Assembly (NCBI RefSeq): GCF_001679645.1 | Contig: NZ_LRUN01000009.1 | Coordinates: forward strand, 32,940-96,939 | Direction of reading: 5' to 3' | DNA length: 64,000 bases | Source: Pseudomonas bananamidigenes | GTDB taxonomy: Bacteria > Pseudomonadota > Gammaproteobacteria > Pseudomonadales > Pseudomonadaceae | Shown here: piece by piece, positions 18,758 through 27,352 of the stretch | How the letters are laid out: every line of letters starts with the position of its first letter | Position numbering within the stretch: position 1 is the first letter of the stretch | The notes under the pieces: model-generated | Told to the model about the DNA's origin: nothing | Databases searched by the model: none | The model's input: only the letters and a program-made list of their open reading frames with translations | Made by a program: the position numbers and the translations under genes

Positions 18758-18800
18758 ATTGCATTCAGATATTGCATACAATAATTAGAGGATTGCACCA
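18758..18800. promoter_or_regulatory. Candidate operator repeats for the divergent GntR regulator
   Basis: Three copies of ATTGCA lie in 43 bases: ATTGCATTCA (18758-18767), ATTGCATACAAT (18771-18782, which has TTG/CAA symmetry typical of FadR-type operators) and ATTGCACCA (18792-18800). They sit directly upstream of the transporter ATG. Binding is inferred from position and symmetry. Confidence 0.4.
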
Positions 18801-18802
18801 TT

Positions 18803-19888
18803 ATGGGTCAACCAATAGCAATTGAAGTGCGTAATGTCTCCAAACGGTATTCCGACGACCCTGGCCTGGCGCCAGCCCTCGACAACGTGTCGGTGAACAT
18901 CGCCGACAATGAGTTCTTCACCCTGCTCGGCCCCTCGGGTTGCGGCAAAACCACCTTGCTGCGCACCATCGCCGGTTTCGAACACGTCAGCGACGGCGAG
19001 ATCCGTCTGGCGGGCGAAACCGTAAACCACTTGCCGCCGTTCAAACGCCGGGTCAACACGGTGTTTCAGAGTTACGCGCTGTTTCCGCACATGAGTGTCG
19101 CGCAGAATATCGCCTTCGGCCTCGAGATGCAGGGTCTTGATCGCAAGTCGATTCCCGAACGGGTCGAGGAAATGCTCGCGCTGGTGCAGATGGAGCACCT
19201 GGCCGGGCGCAAACCGGCGGAACTCTCCGGCGGCCAGCAACAGCGCGTCGCTCTGGCCCGGGCCCTGGCGCCAAAGCCGAAAGTGCTGCTACTCGACGAA
19301 CCGCTGTCGGCGCTGGACCTGAAGCTGCGCAAGGAAATGCAGGTCGAACTCAAGCGCGTGCAGCAGGAAGCCGGGATCACCTTCATCTTCGTCACCCACG
19401 ATCAGGAAGAAGCCCTGACCCTGTCCGACCGGATTGCAGTGATGTCCGCCGGCAAGATCCTGCAGATCGGCACGCCGAACGACATTTATGAACGTCCGCA
19501 GCACCGGTTCGTCGCCCAGTTCATCGGCGACATCAACTTCCTACCCGGCCAGCTCAAGCGCGGCGACCACAACCAGAACCTCTTCGTGCCCAACGGCATG
19601 CCGGTGGAAATCCCCTGCCCGCCCCAAGGTGTCAATGGCAGCAGCGTGCAACTGGCATTCCGGCCCGAGCGCTCGCAACTGGTCACCGCGGACCAGCCCC
19701 ATCACTTGCGCGGGGTGATCGAAGCGGTGCTGTATGTCGGTACTGCGACTCTGTACCAATGCCGCTTGAACAACGACGTCAAAGTCATGCTGCGAGAAAA
19801 CAACGAAGGTTTGAACGCTTGTCGCGCAGTCGGTGAGCCCGTGGCGGTGCATCTGCCACCCCAGGCCTGCCTGTTGATGGAGGCCTGA
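18803..19888 (+). CDS. Polyamine-type ABC transporter ATP-binding protein (PotA-like)
   Basis: A 361-residue ATPase. It has Walker A GPSGCGKTTLLRTI near 48, Q-loop VFQSYALFPHM, signature LSGGQQQRVALARAL, Walker B VLLLDEPLSALD, and a C-terminal TOBE region from about 280. Length and sequence match the PotA/PotG group of spermidine/putrescine-type importers. It energises the two permeases encoded directly downstream (one base gap to the first). In this context the substrate is probably not a polyamine but a related N-compound processed by the downstream amidohydrolases. Confidence 0.85.
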   Translation: MGQPIAIEVRNVSKRYSDDPGLAPALDNVSVNIADNEFFTLLGPSGCGKTTLLRTIAGFEHVSDGEIRLAGETVNHLPPFKRRVNTVFQSYALFPHMSVAQNIAFGLEMQGLDRKSIPERVEEMLALVQMEHLAGRKPAELSGGQQQRVALARALAPKPKVLLLDEPLSALDLKLRKEMQVELKRVQQEAGITFIFVTHDQEEALTLSDRIAVMSAGKILQIGTPNDIYERPQHRFVAQFIGDINFLPGQLKRGDHNQNLFVPNGMPVEIPCPPQGVNGSSVQLAFRPERSQLVTADQPHHLRGVIEAVLYVGTATLYQCRLNNDVKVMLRENNEGLNACRAVGEPVAVHLPPQACLLMEA

Positions 19889-19889
19889 G

Positions 19890-20807
19890 ATGAGTGTCAG
19901 CAGCACTTCTCCCTCTCTCAACCGTGCGCTGTTGCTCAGCCCGGTGGTGTTGACCCTGCTTGCCCTGATCGCCATTCCGCTGGGGATCATGGGCTACATC
20001 AGCCTGTTGCCGCGCAACACTTACGGCGGCGTCGACTGGCAGGCCCAATGGCAATTGCAAAGTTACGTGCAGCTGTTTTTCCAGGAAGGGTTCGACGGCG
20101 AACTGGAGCTGAACTGGGTCTATGCCCAGGCATTGCTGCGCTCGGTGTTCCAGGCCGGCGGCACCACGGTGCTGTGCTTCCTGTTCGGGTTTCCGGTGGC
20201 GTTGTGGATGTCGAGCCTGACCCCGCGCCGGCGCAACCTGATGGTGTTGCTCATCACCATTCCGTTCTGGACCAACCTGCTGATCCGCAACTACGCGTGG
20301 CTGATCATCCTGCGCGAACAGGGCTGGGTCGCCCAGAGTCTCAACGCGCTGCTTCCGGGTGCCGGCAGCATCACCCTGCTCTACAACGACTTCGCGGTGA
20401 GCATCGGTCTGGTCTACAGCTTCCTGCCGTTCATGATCCTGCCGATCTACTCGACCCTGGAAAAACTCGACTGGCGCCTGGTGGAAGCCGCCTATGACCT
20501 GGGCGCCAACCGCTGGCAGGCGCTGCGGCGGATCATTCTGCCGCTGTCGATGCCCGGCGTGATCGCCGGTGCGTTGCTGGTGTTCGTGCCGAGCCTCGGC
20601 GCTTTCATCACCCCGGCGATCCTCGGGGGCGGCAAGACGTTGATGATCGGCAACCTGATCCAGCAGCAGTTCGGCACCGCACGCAACTGGCCGCTGGGCA
20701 GTTCGCTGTCGTTCCTGCTGCTCGGGATCCTGCTGTTGTCGCTGGTGCTCTACGCCCTCTACAGCCGCAGCGCGGCGAAAACCCTGAACCGGGGAGCGAA
20801 AGCATGA
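19890..20807 (+). CDS. ABC transporter permease (PotB-like)
   Basis: A 305-residue inner-membrane protein with about six hydrophobic segments, beginning LLLSPVVLTLLALIAIPLGI. The cytoplasmic EAA loop reads EAAYDLGANRWQALRRIILP and contacts the ATPase. It starts one base after the ATPase stop and overlaps the second permease gene by four bases (ATGA). Confidence 0.87.
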   Translation: MSVSSTSPSLNRALLLSPVVLTLLALIAIPLGIMGYISLLPRNTYGGVDWQAQWQLQSYVQLFFQEGFDGELELNWVYAQALLRSVFQAGGTTVLCFLFGFPVALWMSSLTPRRRNLMVLLITIPFWTNLLIRNYAWLIILREQGWVAQSLNALLPGAGSITLLYNDFAVSIGLVYSFLPFMILPIYSTLEKLDWRLVEAAYDLGANRWQALRRIILPLSMPGVIAGALLVFVPSLGAFITPAILGGGKTLMIGNLIQQQFGTARNWPLGSSLSFLLLGILLLSLVLYALYSRSAAKTLNRGAKA

Positions 20808-21592
20808 TTTCTCTGCACCTGAAAAAACTCCCGGCGACCCGGGAAATCAGCCTGCTGGTCCTCGCCTATCTGTACGTGCCGATCCTGGTGTTGATCGTCT
20901 ACAGCTTCAACGCCAACCGCTCGGCGACGGTGTGGACCGAGTTCTCGTTCGCCTGGTACGGGCGGATCCTGGCCAACCCGTCGATCCAGACGGCGGCGCT
21001 GAACTCAATCATCGTCGCGACCATTGCCACGATCTGCGCCACGGCGATTGCGCTGCTGGCGGCGCTGGCGACTTACCGGCCGTTCTACGGACAGAAAATG
21101 GTCGAGGGCGGGATCAACCTGCCGCTGATCCTGCCGGAGATCGTCACCGCCGTGGCCACCCTGCTGCTGTTCATGGCGCTGGGGATCAAGCTCGGCCTGG
21201 TCACGGTGATCGTCGCGCACATCGGCTTCTGCATACCGTTCGCTTATCTGCCGATCCGCGCACGGCTCAACGATCTGGACAAGAGCCTGCTGGAAGCCGC
21301 CAACGACCTTTACGCCAACCCGTGGCAGGTGTTTCGCCGCGTGACCTTGCCGCTGTTGTGGCCGGCGGTGCTGTCCGGTTCGGTGCTGGCGTTCGTGGTC
21401 AGCCTCGACGATTTCATCATGACCTTCTTTGTCGCCGGTCCCGGTTCGACCACGTTGCCGGTGTACATCTTCTCGGCGATCAAGGCCGGTGTGACACCGG
21501 AGATCAACGCAATCTCGACCCTGATGCTGGTGATATCCATCGTTCTCGTGGTGCTGGCCTTCTGGCTCGGCCAACGCGGCAAACAACAATAA
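20804..21592 (+). CDS. ABC transporter permease (PotC-like)
   Basis: A 262-residue permease with about six transmembrane segments (LLVLAYLYVPILVLIVYSF first). The EAA loop LEAANDLYANPWQVFRRVTL is clear and SLDDFIMTFFVAGPGSTTLP is characteristic of PotC-type proteins. It forms the importer channel with the PotB-like partner. The binding-protein gene starts 15 bases downstream. Confidence 0.87.
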   Translation: MISLHLKKLPATREISLLVLAYLYVPILVLIVYSFNANRSATVWTEFSFAWYGRILANPSIQTAALNSIIVATIATICATAIALLAALATYRPFYGQKMVEGGINLPLILPEIVTAVATLLLFMALGIKLGLVTVIVAHIGFCIPFAYLPIRARLNDLDKSLLEAANDLYANPWQVFRRVTLPLLWPAVLSGSVLAFVVSLDDFIMTFFVAGPGSTTLPVYIFSAIKAGVTPEINAISTLMLVISIVLVVLAFWLGQRGKQQ

Positions 21593-21607
21593 ACCTGGAG
21601 CGCGCTC

Positions 21608-22660
21608 ATGAAAGTCAAACACATGCGTCTGGCAGTATCCGGTCTGGCCCTGAGTTGTTTCACCGCGTTCGGCGCCCACGCCGCCGAGCCCAGGGAGCTG
21701 TTTTTCTACAACTGGACCGATTACTACCCGGTCGACCTGCTGGCCAAGTTCGAAAAGGAGACCGGGATCAAGGTCACCATGGACGGCTACGACAGCAATG
21801 AAACCCTGCTCGCCAAGTTGCAGGCCGGCGGCGCGGCGTATGACGTGATCGTGCCGTCGCAGTCGATCATGCAGACGCTGATCAAGCAGGACCTGCTGCT
21901 GGAAATCGACACCCCGTCCCTGAGCAACTTCCAGTATGTCAAAGGCCCGTTCCGCGACCCGGGCTTCGATCCGGGCCGCAAATATTCGGCGCCGTATCTG
22001 TGGGGCACCACCGGGTTTTCCTATGACAGTGCCCGGGTGCCTGGCGGCAAGCTCGACGACTCGTGGAAAGAGTTCTTCGAGCCGCGCAAGGAGCTGCAAG
22101 GCCAGCTCGCCGCCCTCGACACCTCCAGCAGCGTGATCAACGCCGCCAGCCATTACCTGAACGTCGACGAATGCACGGAAAACCCGCAGGACGCCAAGCG
22201 CATCCTCGAGCTGCTGCAAAAGCAGAAACCGTTTTTGAAGATGTACAGCTCCGACAACACCGTCGACCGCATGGCCTCCGGCGAAGTGATCATGATGCAG
22301 AACTGGAACGGCTCGACCGCCCGCGCCACGTTGCAGAAGAGCACCATCAAATACGTATACCCGCGTGAAGGCCTGGCGATGTTCCAGGACAACTTCGCCG
22401 TACCGAAAAGCGCGCCGCATCCGGGCAACGCGAAGATCTTCATCGACTGGATGATGAAACCCGAGAACGCCGCAGCCGTGTCCAACGCCATCGCCTACGC
22501 CAACGGCATTCAAAGCGATCAGTTGCTGGATGCGAAATGGAAAGTCATGGATGCCATCAACATGCCCGAGGAATACGCCTCGCGTCTGCGCCCGGAAAAG
22601 GAATGCAGCAACAAGGCGCGGGAGCTGCAGGACCGGATCTGGTCGAAGCTCAAGGGTTGA
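21608..22660 (+). CDS. Polyamine-type periplasmic substrate-binding protein (PotD-like)
   Basis: A 350-residue protein with a signal peptide (LAVSGLALSCFTAFGAHAAE). The mature protein begins with the PotD-like segment ELFFYNWTDYYPVDLLAKFE and contains GYDSNETLLAKLQAGG and YDVIVPS. It should deliver the substrate to the two permeases. CTGGAG precedes the ATG. A REP pair separates it from the amidohydrolase genes, which may lower or separate downstream expression. Confidence 0.86.
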   Translation: MKVKHMRLAVSGLALSCFTAFGAHAAEPRELFFYNWTDYYPVDLLAKFEKETGIKVTMDGYDSNETLLAKLQAGGAAYDVIVPSQSIMQTLIKQDLLLEIDTPSLSNFQYVKGPFRDPGFDPGRKYSAPYLWGTTGFSYDSARVPGGKLDDSWKEFFEPRKELQGQLAALDTSSSVINAASHYLNVDECTENPQDAKRILELLQKQKPFLKMYSSDNTVDRMASGEVIMMQNWNGSTARATLQKSTIKYVYPREGLAMFQDNFAVPKSAPHPGNAKIFIDWMMKPENAAAVSNAIAYANGIQSDQLLDAKWKVMDAINMPEEYASRLRPEKECSNKARELQDRIWSKLKG

Positions 22661-22686
22661 TCGTCTGACTCAGGACCCGGTTGCGG

Positions 22687-22768
22687 CCATCGCGAGCAAG
22701 CTCGCTCCCACAAGGATCGGTGGCGCTCACAGTTCCAATGTGGGAGCTGGCTTGCCAGCGATGAGGCC
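22687..22768. repeat. REP pair inside the transporter/amidohydrolase operon
   Basis: Inverted REP copies CGCGAGCAAGCTCGCTCCCA and TGTGGGAGCTGGCTTGCCAG lie about 40 bases apart, between the binding-protein and first amidohydrolase genes. The second copy has two substitutions relative to the commoner form. Confidence 0.88.
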
Positions 22769-22799
22769 CGCCCAGACAACATAGAAACAGAGGTATGAA

Positions 22800-23996
22800 A
22801 TGTCCCACCCCCGCTGGCTCAGAAACATCCGCCCCTACGGCGCCCCCGCCGAAGACCTGCTGATCGAAAACGGCCGGTTCAGCCAACGCCGCCCGGCCTC
22901 CAATGCTCCAATGGCCGCCACCGACATCGACGGCCAGAACCAGCTGCTCACCGCCCCGCTGGTGGAAAGCCACGTCCACCTCGACAAAACCTTGTATGGC
23001 CAACCCTGGCGCCCGAACAGCGCCGGCCCGACGCTCAAGGACTACATCAGCAACGAGCGCCGCGTCCTGCGTGAAGTGAAAGCGCCGATTGCCGAACGCG
23101 CCGGCGCGCTGCTGGAAAACTGCATCGCCCGGGGTTCGCTGACGATGCGCTGCCACGTCGACATCGACCCGGAGTTCGGCCTGCGTCACGTCGAAGCCAT
23201 GCAGCAACTGCGCGAGCGCTATAACGACCTGATCGACCTGCAACTGGTGGTGTTCCCGCAAACCGGCCTGATCAGTCGCCCCGGCACCGCCGAACTGATG
23301 CGCGAAGCCATGGCCCTGGGCGTGGAAAACGTCGGCGGCCTCGACCCTTGCGGCATCGACAACGACCCGATTGCGCAACTGGAATTCGTGTTCAACCTGG
23401 CCGGCGAATTTCAGCGCGGTGTCGACATTCACTTGCACGACAAAGGCGAACTGGGCCTGTGGCAAATCGCGCGGATCGCCGATTACACCGAGCGTTTCAA
23501 CCTGCAAAACCGGGTAATGATCAGCCACGCCTATTGCCTCGGCATGCTGCCCTGGAGTCAGGTCAAGCCGGTCGCCGAACGCCTCGCGGCGCTGGGTATT
23601 TCGCTGATGAGTTCGGCACCGGCCGACTGTGCGGTACCGCCGTTTCTGGCGTTGCGTGAGATCGGCGTCAACGTCTGCCTTGGTTCCGACGGCATCCGCG
23701 ATGCGTGGTCGCCGATGGGTAATGGCGACATGCTCGAACGAGCAATGCTGCTGGCGTTCCGTTTCGATCTGGGCAAGGACGATGAACTGGCGGCGGCGTT
23801 CGAAGCGGCAACGGTCAATGGAGCTCGCGCGTTGGGGATCGAGGGCTACGGCTTCGACATTGGCAAGCCTGCGGACTTTCTGCTGATGCCCGTGGAAACC
23901 CTTGGCGAAGCGGTGGTCGCCCGGCCTGTGCGTCAGGTCTATCGTGGCGGTGAACTGATCGCCAGCGGCGGTCGTCTGCTGGGCAGTCGGCTGTGA
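22800..23996 (+). CDS. Amidohydrolase of the cytosine-deaminase type
   Basis: A 398-residue metallohydrolase. All expected metal ligands are visible: H58/H60 in ESHVHLDK, HLHDKG near 207, SHAY near 241 and the catalytic Asp in GSDGIRD near 299. GGLDPCGID is also typical of cytosine deaminase relatives. The family deaminates or hydrolyses N-heterocycles in the cytoplasm. GAGGT precedes the ATG by six bases. It overlaps the second amidohydrolase gene by four bases (GTGA). Adjacent importer genes suggest that it acts on the imported compound, but the exact substrate cannot be read from sequence. Confidence 0.82.
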   Translation: MSHPRWLRNIRPYGAPAEDLLIENGRFSQRRPASNAPMAATDIDGQNQLLTAPLVESHVHLDKTLYGQPWRPNSAGPTLKDYISNERRVLREVKAPIAERAGALLENCIARGSLTMRCHVDIDPEFGLRHVEAMQQLRERYNDLIDLQLVVFPQTGLISRPGTAELMREAMALGVENVGGLDPCGIDNDPIAQLEFVFNLAGEFQRGVDIHLHDKGELGLWQIARIADYTERFNLQNRVMISHAYCLGMLPWSQVKPVAERLAALGISLMSSAPADCAVPPFLALREIGVNVCLGSDGIRDAWSPMGNGDMLERAMLLAFRFDLGKDDELAAAFEAATVNGARALGIEGYGFDIGKPADFLLMPVETLGEAVVARPVRQVYRGGELIASGGRLLGSRL

Positions 23997-25480
23997 AACG
24001 GATCGGCCTGCGGGCGAGTTGCGTGGTCGGTTTCGACGGCTCGCAACATGTGCTGTGGCGCGACGGCGAAGTGGTGTTTGCCGGCTCGCGCATCGAGTTT
24101 GTCGGGCGCGGTTACCCAGGGCCGGTGGATCAGTGGATCGACTACGGCAACGCGCTGATCGGCCCCGGTTTCATCGACCTTGACGCCCTCGGCGACCTCG
24201 ATTCCACGGTGCTGACTCTGGACAACGGAGACGAACGCGCCATGGGCCGCATGTGGTCGGCGGAGTATCTGGCGGCCGGCCCTCGTGAATCGTTCAGCCC
24301 GGAAGAAGAAGTCTTCAAATACCGCTACGCCTTCACCCAGTTGATCCGCAACGGCATCACCACGGCGATGCCGATCACCTCGATGTACTACCGCGAATGG
24401 GCGGAGACCTGCGACGAGTTCGCCGCCGTCGCCGACGTGGCGGGCGAACTGGGGCTGCGCACATACCTCGGCCCCTGCTATATGAGCGGCATGAGTTACT
24501 GGCGCGCCGACGGCACCCTCGCCCACCACTGGGATGAGGCGCGGGGGCTGGCTGGCCTCGACGCAGCCGAACGATTCTTCAAGGATTTCGATGGCGCCCA
24601 TGGTGGTCTGATTCGCGGTGCGCTGCTGCCGGATCGCATCCAGACCTGCACCCCGGCGCTGCTGCAACGGACGTCCGCATTGAGCCGTGAACTGAACGCA
24701 CCGATGCGTCTGCACTGCTGTCAGGCGCTTGGCGAAGTGGCGATGGTCGAGCAGTTACGCGGCACCTCACCGCTGGGCTGGTTGCAGCAACTTGATTTGC
24801 TCACCCCGCGCAGCCTGCTGCCCCACGGCATCTACACCTCGGGCGATGACGATCTGCAACGGGTCATCGACGGCGGCGCGAGTCTGGTGCACTGCCCGTT
24901 GGTATTCGCCCGTGACGGCGAGGCGCTGAATTCATTCGGTCGCTATCGCGCCAAAGGCATCAATTTCGCTCTCGGCACCGACACCTGGCCGGCGGACTTG
25001 CTGGAGAACATGCGCCACGGTTTGAACATCGCCCGGTTGATGGAGGGCGGGCCATCGTTGACCAGCAGCCTCGACCTGTACAACGCCGCCACCCTCGGCG
25101 GTGCCAAGGCCTTGGGCCGTGACGACCTCGGGCATCTCGCCCCCGGCGCCAAAGCCGATATCACCGTATTCAGCCTGCGCGGCCTGCATTTGGGCCCGCT
25201 GTTCGATCCACTGAAAAATCTGCTACTGGCCGGGCGCGGCGACGACTGCATCGCCAGTTACATCGACGGGCGCTGCGTGATGCACGACGGCCAGGTCAAC
25301 GGCGTCGACTACCCGGTCCTGCAACGCCAGGCCCAACGCCAATACGAAAAACTGATGCGCAGCCACAGCGACCGGGCCTTTGGCCGACCGGACTGGAGAA
25401 CCCTGTTCCAGCCGGCCATTCCCTTTGCCGATGACTACAGCGCCGAAACGCCGTTGAGCGCCATTGATCCACTTCTTTAG
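23993..25480 (+). CDS. Amidohydrolase-superfamily protein, chlorohydrolase/guanine-deaminase-like, lacking the first HxH
   Basis: A 495-residue protein starting with GTG coupled to the previous stop. Later superfamily motifs are present: RLHCCQALGE (His equivalent of beta-strand 5), LLPHGIYTS (His of strand 6), HCPLVFAR, and GTDTWPADLLENMR (Asp of strand 8). The strand-1 motif, normally PGFxxxHxH, reads PGFIDLDALGDLD at 58-70, so both histidines are replaced. The enzyme may bind metal differently or be non-hydrolytic. It ends 11 bases before the flavin-reductase-fold gene. Confidence 0.75.
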   Translation: MKRIGLRASCVVGFDGSQHVLWRDGEVVFAGSRIEFVGRGYPGPVDQWIDYGNALIGPGFIDLDALGDLDSTVLTLDNGDERAMGRMWSAEYLAAGPRESFSPEEEVFKYRYAFTQLIRNGITTAMPITSMYYREWAETCDEFAAVADVAGELGLRTYLGPCYMSGMSYWRADGTLAHHWDEARGLAGLDAAERFFKDFDGAHGGLIRGALLPDRIQTCTPALLQRTSALSRELNAPMRLHCCQALGEVAMVEQLRGTSPLGWLQQLDLLTPRSLLPHGIYTSGDDDLQRVIDGGASLVHCPLVFARDGEALNSFGRYRAKGINFALGTDTWPADLLENMRHGLNIARLMEGGPSLTSSLDLYNAATLGGAKALGRDDLGHLAPGAKADITVFSLRGLHLGPLFDPLKNLLLAGRGDDCIASYIDGRCVMHDGQVNGVDYPVLQRQAQRQYEKLMRSHSDRAFGRPDWRTLFQPAIPFADDYSAETPLSAIDPLL

Positions 25481-25491
25481 AGAACACTGCC

Positions 25492-26151
25492 ATGCACAGC
25501 TTCGATTTCAGCCAACTGAGCCCACGGGAAAAATACAAGATACTGATCGGCAGCGTGGTGCCGCGCCCGATCGCTCTGGTCACCACCATCGATGGCGAAG
25601 GCCGGGTCAATGCAGCGCCGTTCAGTTTCTTCAACGCGCTGTCTGCGGATCCGCCCATTCTCGCGCTCGGTGTCGAGAACTACGACGATCAGAGCCCCAA
25701 GGACACCACGCGCAATATCCAGATGAATCAGGAATTCACCGTCAACATCGTCAACGATGCGCTGGTGGAAGCCATGAACGTTTGCGCGGTGCCGTTCGCG
25801 CCGGGCTTCGATGAGTTGACCGCTGCCGGCCTGACGGCAATTCCCGGTACGTCGGTCAACTGCCCGCGAATCGGCGAAGCGCCGGTGGCGCTGGAATGTC
25901 GGCGGATGATGGCGCTGAACATCGGTCAGTCGCGGGAAATCATTTTCGGCGAGGTGTTGATGGCGCATGTGCGCGACGAATTGATCGACCCGAAAACCCT
26001 GTACATCGATCAATTGGGGCTGGATGCGATCGGCCGCATGGGCGGCCACGGTTATGCGCGGACCCGGGATTACTTCGATTTGCCGACCCGCTCGTTGCAA
26101 GCGTGGACGGAGGCGCCGGGAGGCGGCGAGCGGTTCTGGCCCGTCAAATAA
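25492..26151 (+). CDS. Flavin reductase-fold (FMN-binding split barrel) protein
   Basis: A 219-residue protein with the FMN-binding pattern of flavin reductases: YKILIGSVVPRPIALVTTID near 15-34, NAAPFSFFNALSADPPILAL, and DTTRNIQMNQEFTVNIVND. Such proteins supply reduced flavin to monooxygenases or act as small FMN oxidoreductases. No monooxygenase gene lies in this operon, so the partner is unknown. It is the last gene of the importer operon. A REP pair follows. Confidence 0.82.
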   Translation: MHSFDFSQLSPREKYKILIGSVVPRPIALVTTIDGEGRVNAAPFSFFNALSADPPILALGVENYDDQSPKDTTRNIQMNQEFTVNIVNDALVEAMNVCAVPFAPGFDELTAAGLTAIPGTSVNCPRIGEAPVALECRRMMALNIGQSREIIFGEVLMAHVRDELIDPKTLYIDQLGLDAIGRMGGHGYARTRDYFDLPTRSLQAWTEAPGGGERFWPVK

Positions 26152-26176
26152 AACGGCGAATGAACACATTGCCCCC

Positions 26177-26282
26177 CTGTGGGAGCGAGCTTGCTCGCGA
26201 AGGCGGTCTGTCATTCAACATGGATGCTGACTGAACCACCGCTTTCGTCGGAGCGCCGCCCGGAGCAAGCTCGCTCCCACAG
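26177..26282. repeat. REP pair between convergent genes
   Basis: Left copy CTGTGGGAGCGAGCTTGCTC and right copy GAGCAAGCTCGCTCCCACAG lie about 60 bases apart. The inner flank of the right copy has diverged (GCCGCCCG instead of TTCGC). Confidence 0.85.
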
Positions 26283-26298
26283 GACCTATATCGTTTGC

Positions 26299-26958
26299 TC
26301 AGTCAGTGCCGTACTTCGGCGACCGTGGCCCGTACAGCAGGCCCGCCGGATGTCCGGCCGACAGCAGTCGATTGCTGGCCACACCCGCAATCGGGTAACC
26401 GGCATCGGTGGAGCTGTTGACGATCTGTTTCACCGCAGCGGTGATCAGCGCGCCGATCAGGCCGCCACCACTGTTGTTGCCGCCCTCCTCGCTGGACGCC
26501 CGGGCCGCACCGGTCCACAGGGTGGTGCCGGTTTTCAGGTCCACCAGTCTGGCGCTGGCCGTCACTGCGGTTTCGCTGCTGAGGACCATGTAGCGCGTGC
26601 CGTACTCGCTGACAGTGATGTACAGCGCCGCGTCGGCCCCGAAGATTTCCTGCAGTTTGTTGACCGGCGCCTGATGGATGTCATCCGGCGTGGTCAGGCC
26701 GTTCTGGCGGAACGTCTCGTCGACCAGGGTGATCGGCAGCACGTAGTAACCGGCCTCGGCCAGCGGGAACGTCACTTGCGACAGCAGGCTGTAGGACGCC
26801 TTGACGTCCGGCGAGGTGTTCAGCGGCGGCAATACCAGAATGGACTTCGGGCGCGCTTGCTTGTACGCCGAATAATCCACGGTCTTCGGTGCGACGCAGC
26901 CACCGAGAACGGTCAGCGCCAGGCCAGCGGCCAGCAGCTTCAAGGCACGGGAGATCAT
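26299..26958 (-). CDS. DUF799 (GNA1162-type) lipoprotein
   Basis: A 219-residue lipoprotein. The lipobox is LGGC with Cys near residue 21 (LALTVLGGCVAPKTVDYSAY). The body has SILVLPPLNTSPDVKASYSL, AGYYVLPITLVDETFRQNG and EIFGADAALYITVSEYGTRY, which match DUF799, the family of meningococcal GNA1162. It is the third gene of a trio with a CsgG-like and a DUF4810 protein, suggesting an outer-membrane assembly. The start overlaps the upstream DUF4810 stop by four bases. Confidence 0.85.
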   Translation of the reverse strand: MISRALKLLAAGLALTVLGGCVAPKTVDYSAYKQARPKSILVLPPLNTSPDVKASYSLLSQVTFPLAEAGYYVLPITLVDETFRQNGLTTPDDIHQAPVNKLQEIFGADAALYITVSEYGTRYMVLSSETAVTASARLVDLKTGTTLWTGAARASSEEGGNNSGGGLIGALITAAVKQIVNSSTDAGYPIAGVASNRLLSAGHPAGLLYGPRSPKYGTD

Positions 26959-27323
26959 TGGGCATCTCCGGTCTTGGCGTTCTTGAGCAGAAAGTCCATG
27001 TAGGTGCCGGACTCGGGGAACAGGGTCTTCTCGGTGCGCAATTGCTGCACCATCTGATCATCCTTGCCCATGCTCAGGTACAGCAGACCAAGGTGCGCGT
27101 GGTAACCCGGCGGGACAGGCTTGCCACTGGCGCGGATCTTTTGCAGATCGGCTTCCAGCGCTTCGGCCTGGGCCTCTTTCGGCGTTTCGCTTTTGAAGTA
27201 TTCGTAGACTTGTGGCTGATAGCCTTCCCACTGATACAGGGTCTGCGGGCTGCTGCAACCGGCCAGCAACGCGCTGGACGCCAGTGTCAGGGCCATCAGC
27301 GGCCGGGACAGGGACAGATTCAT
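26955..27323 (-). CDS. DUF4810 lipoprotein
   Basis: A 122-residue lipoprotein with lipobox LLAGC (Cys near 22). The conserved LYQWEGYQPQVYEYFK and PPGYHAHLGLLYLSMGKDD of DUF4810 follow. Function is unknown; the second segment looks TPR-like. It is encoded between the CsgG-like and DUF799 genes in one transcription unit. Confidence 0.83.
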   Translation of the reverse strand: MNLSLSRPLMALTLASSALLAGCSSPQTLYQWEGYQPQVYEYFKSETPKEAQAEALEADLQKIRASGKPVPPGYHAHLGLLYLSMGKDDQMVQQLRTEKTLFPESGTYMDFLLKNAKTGDAQ

Positions 27324-27352
27324 GGTGTGTTGCTCCTTGCGATGGGCGTCTA

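Noticed and set aside
21005..22513. 502-codon open frame on the - strand
   Set aside because: Shadow of the permease and binding-protein genes, which have signal peptide and EAA-loop evidence.
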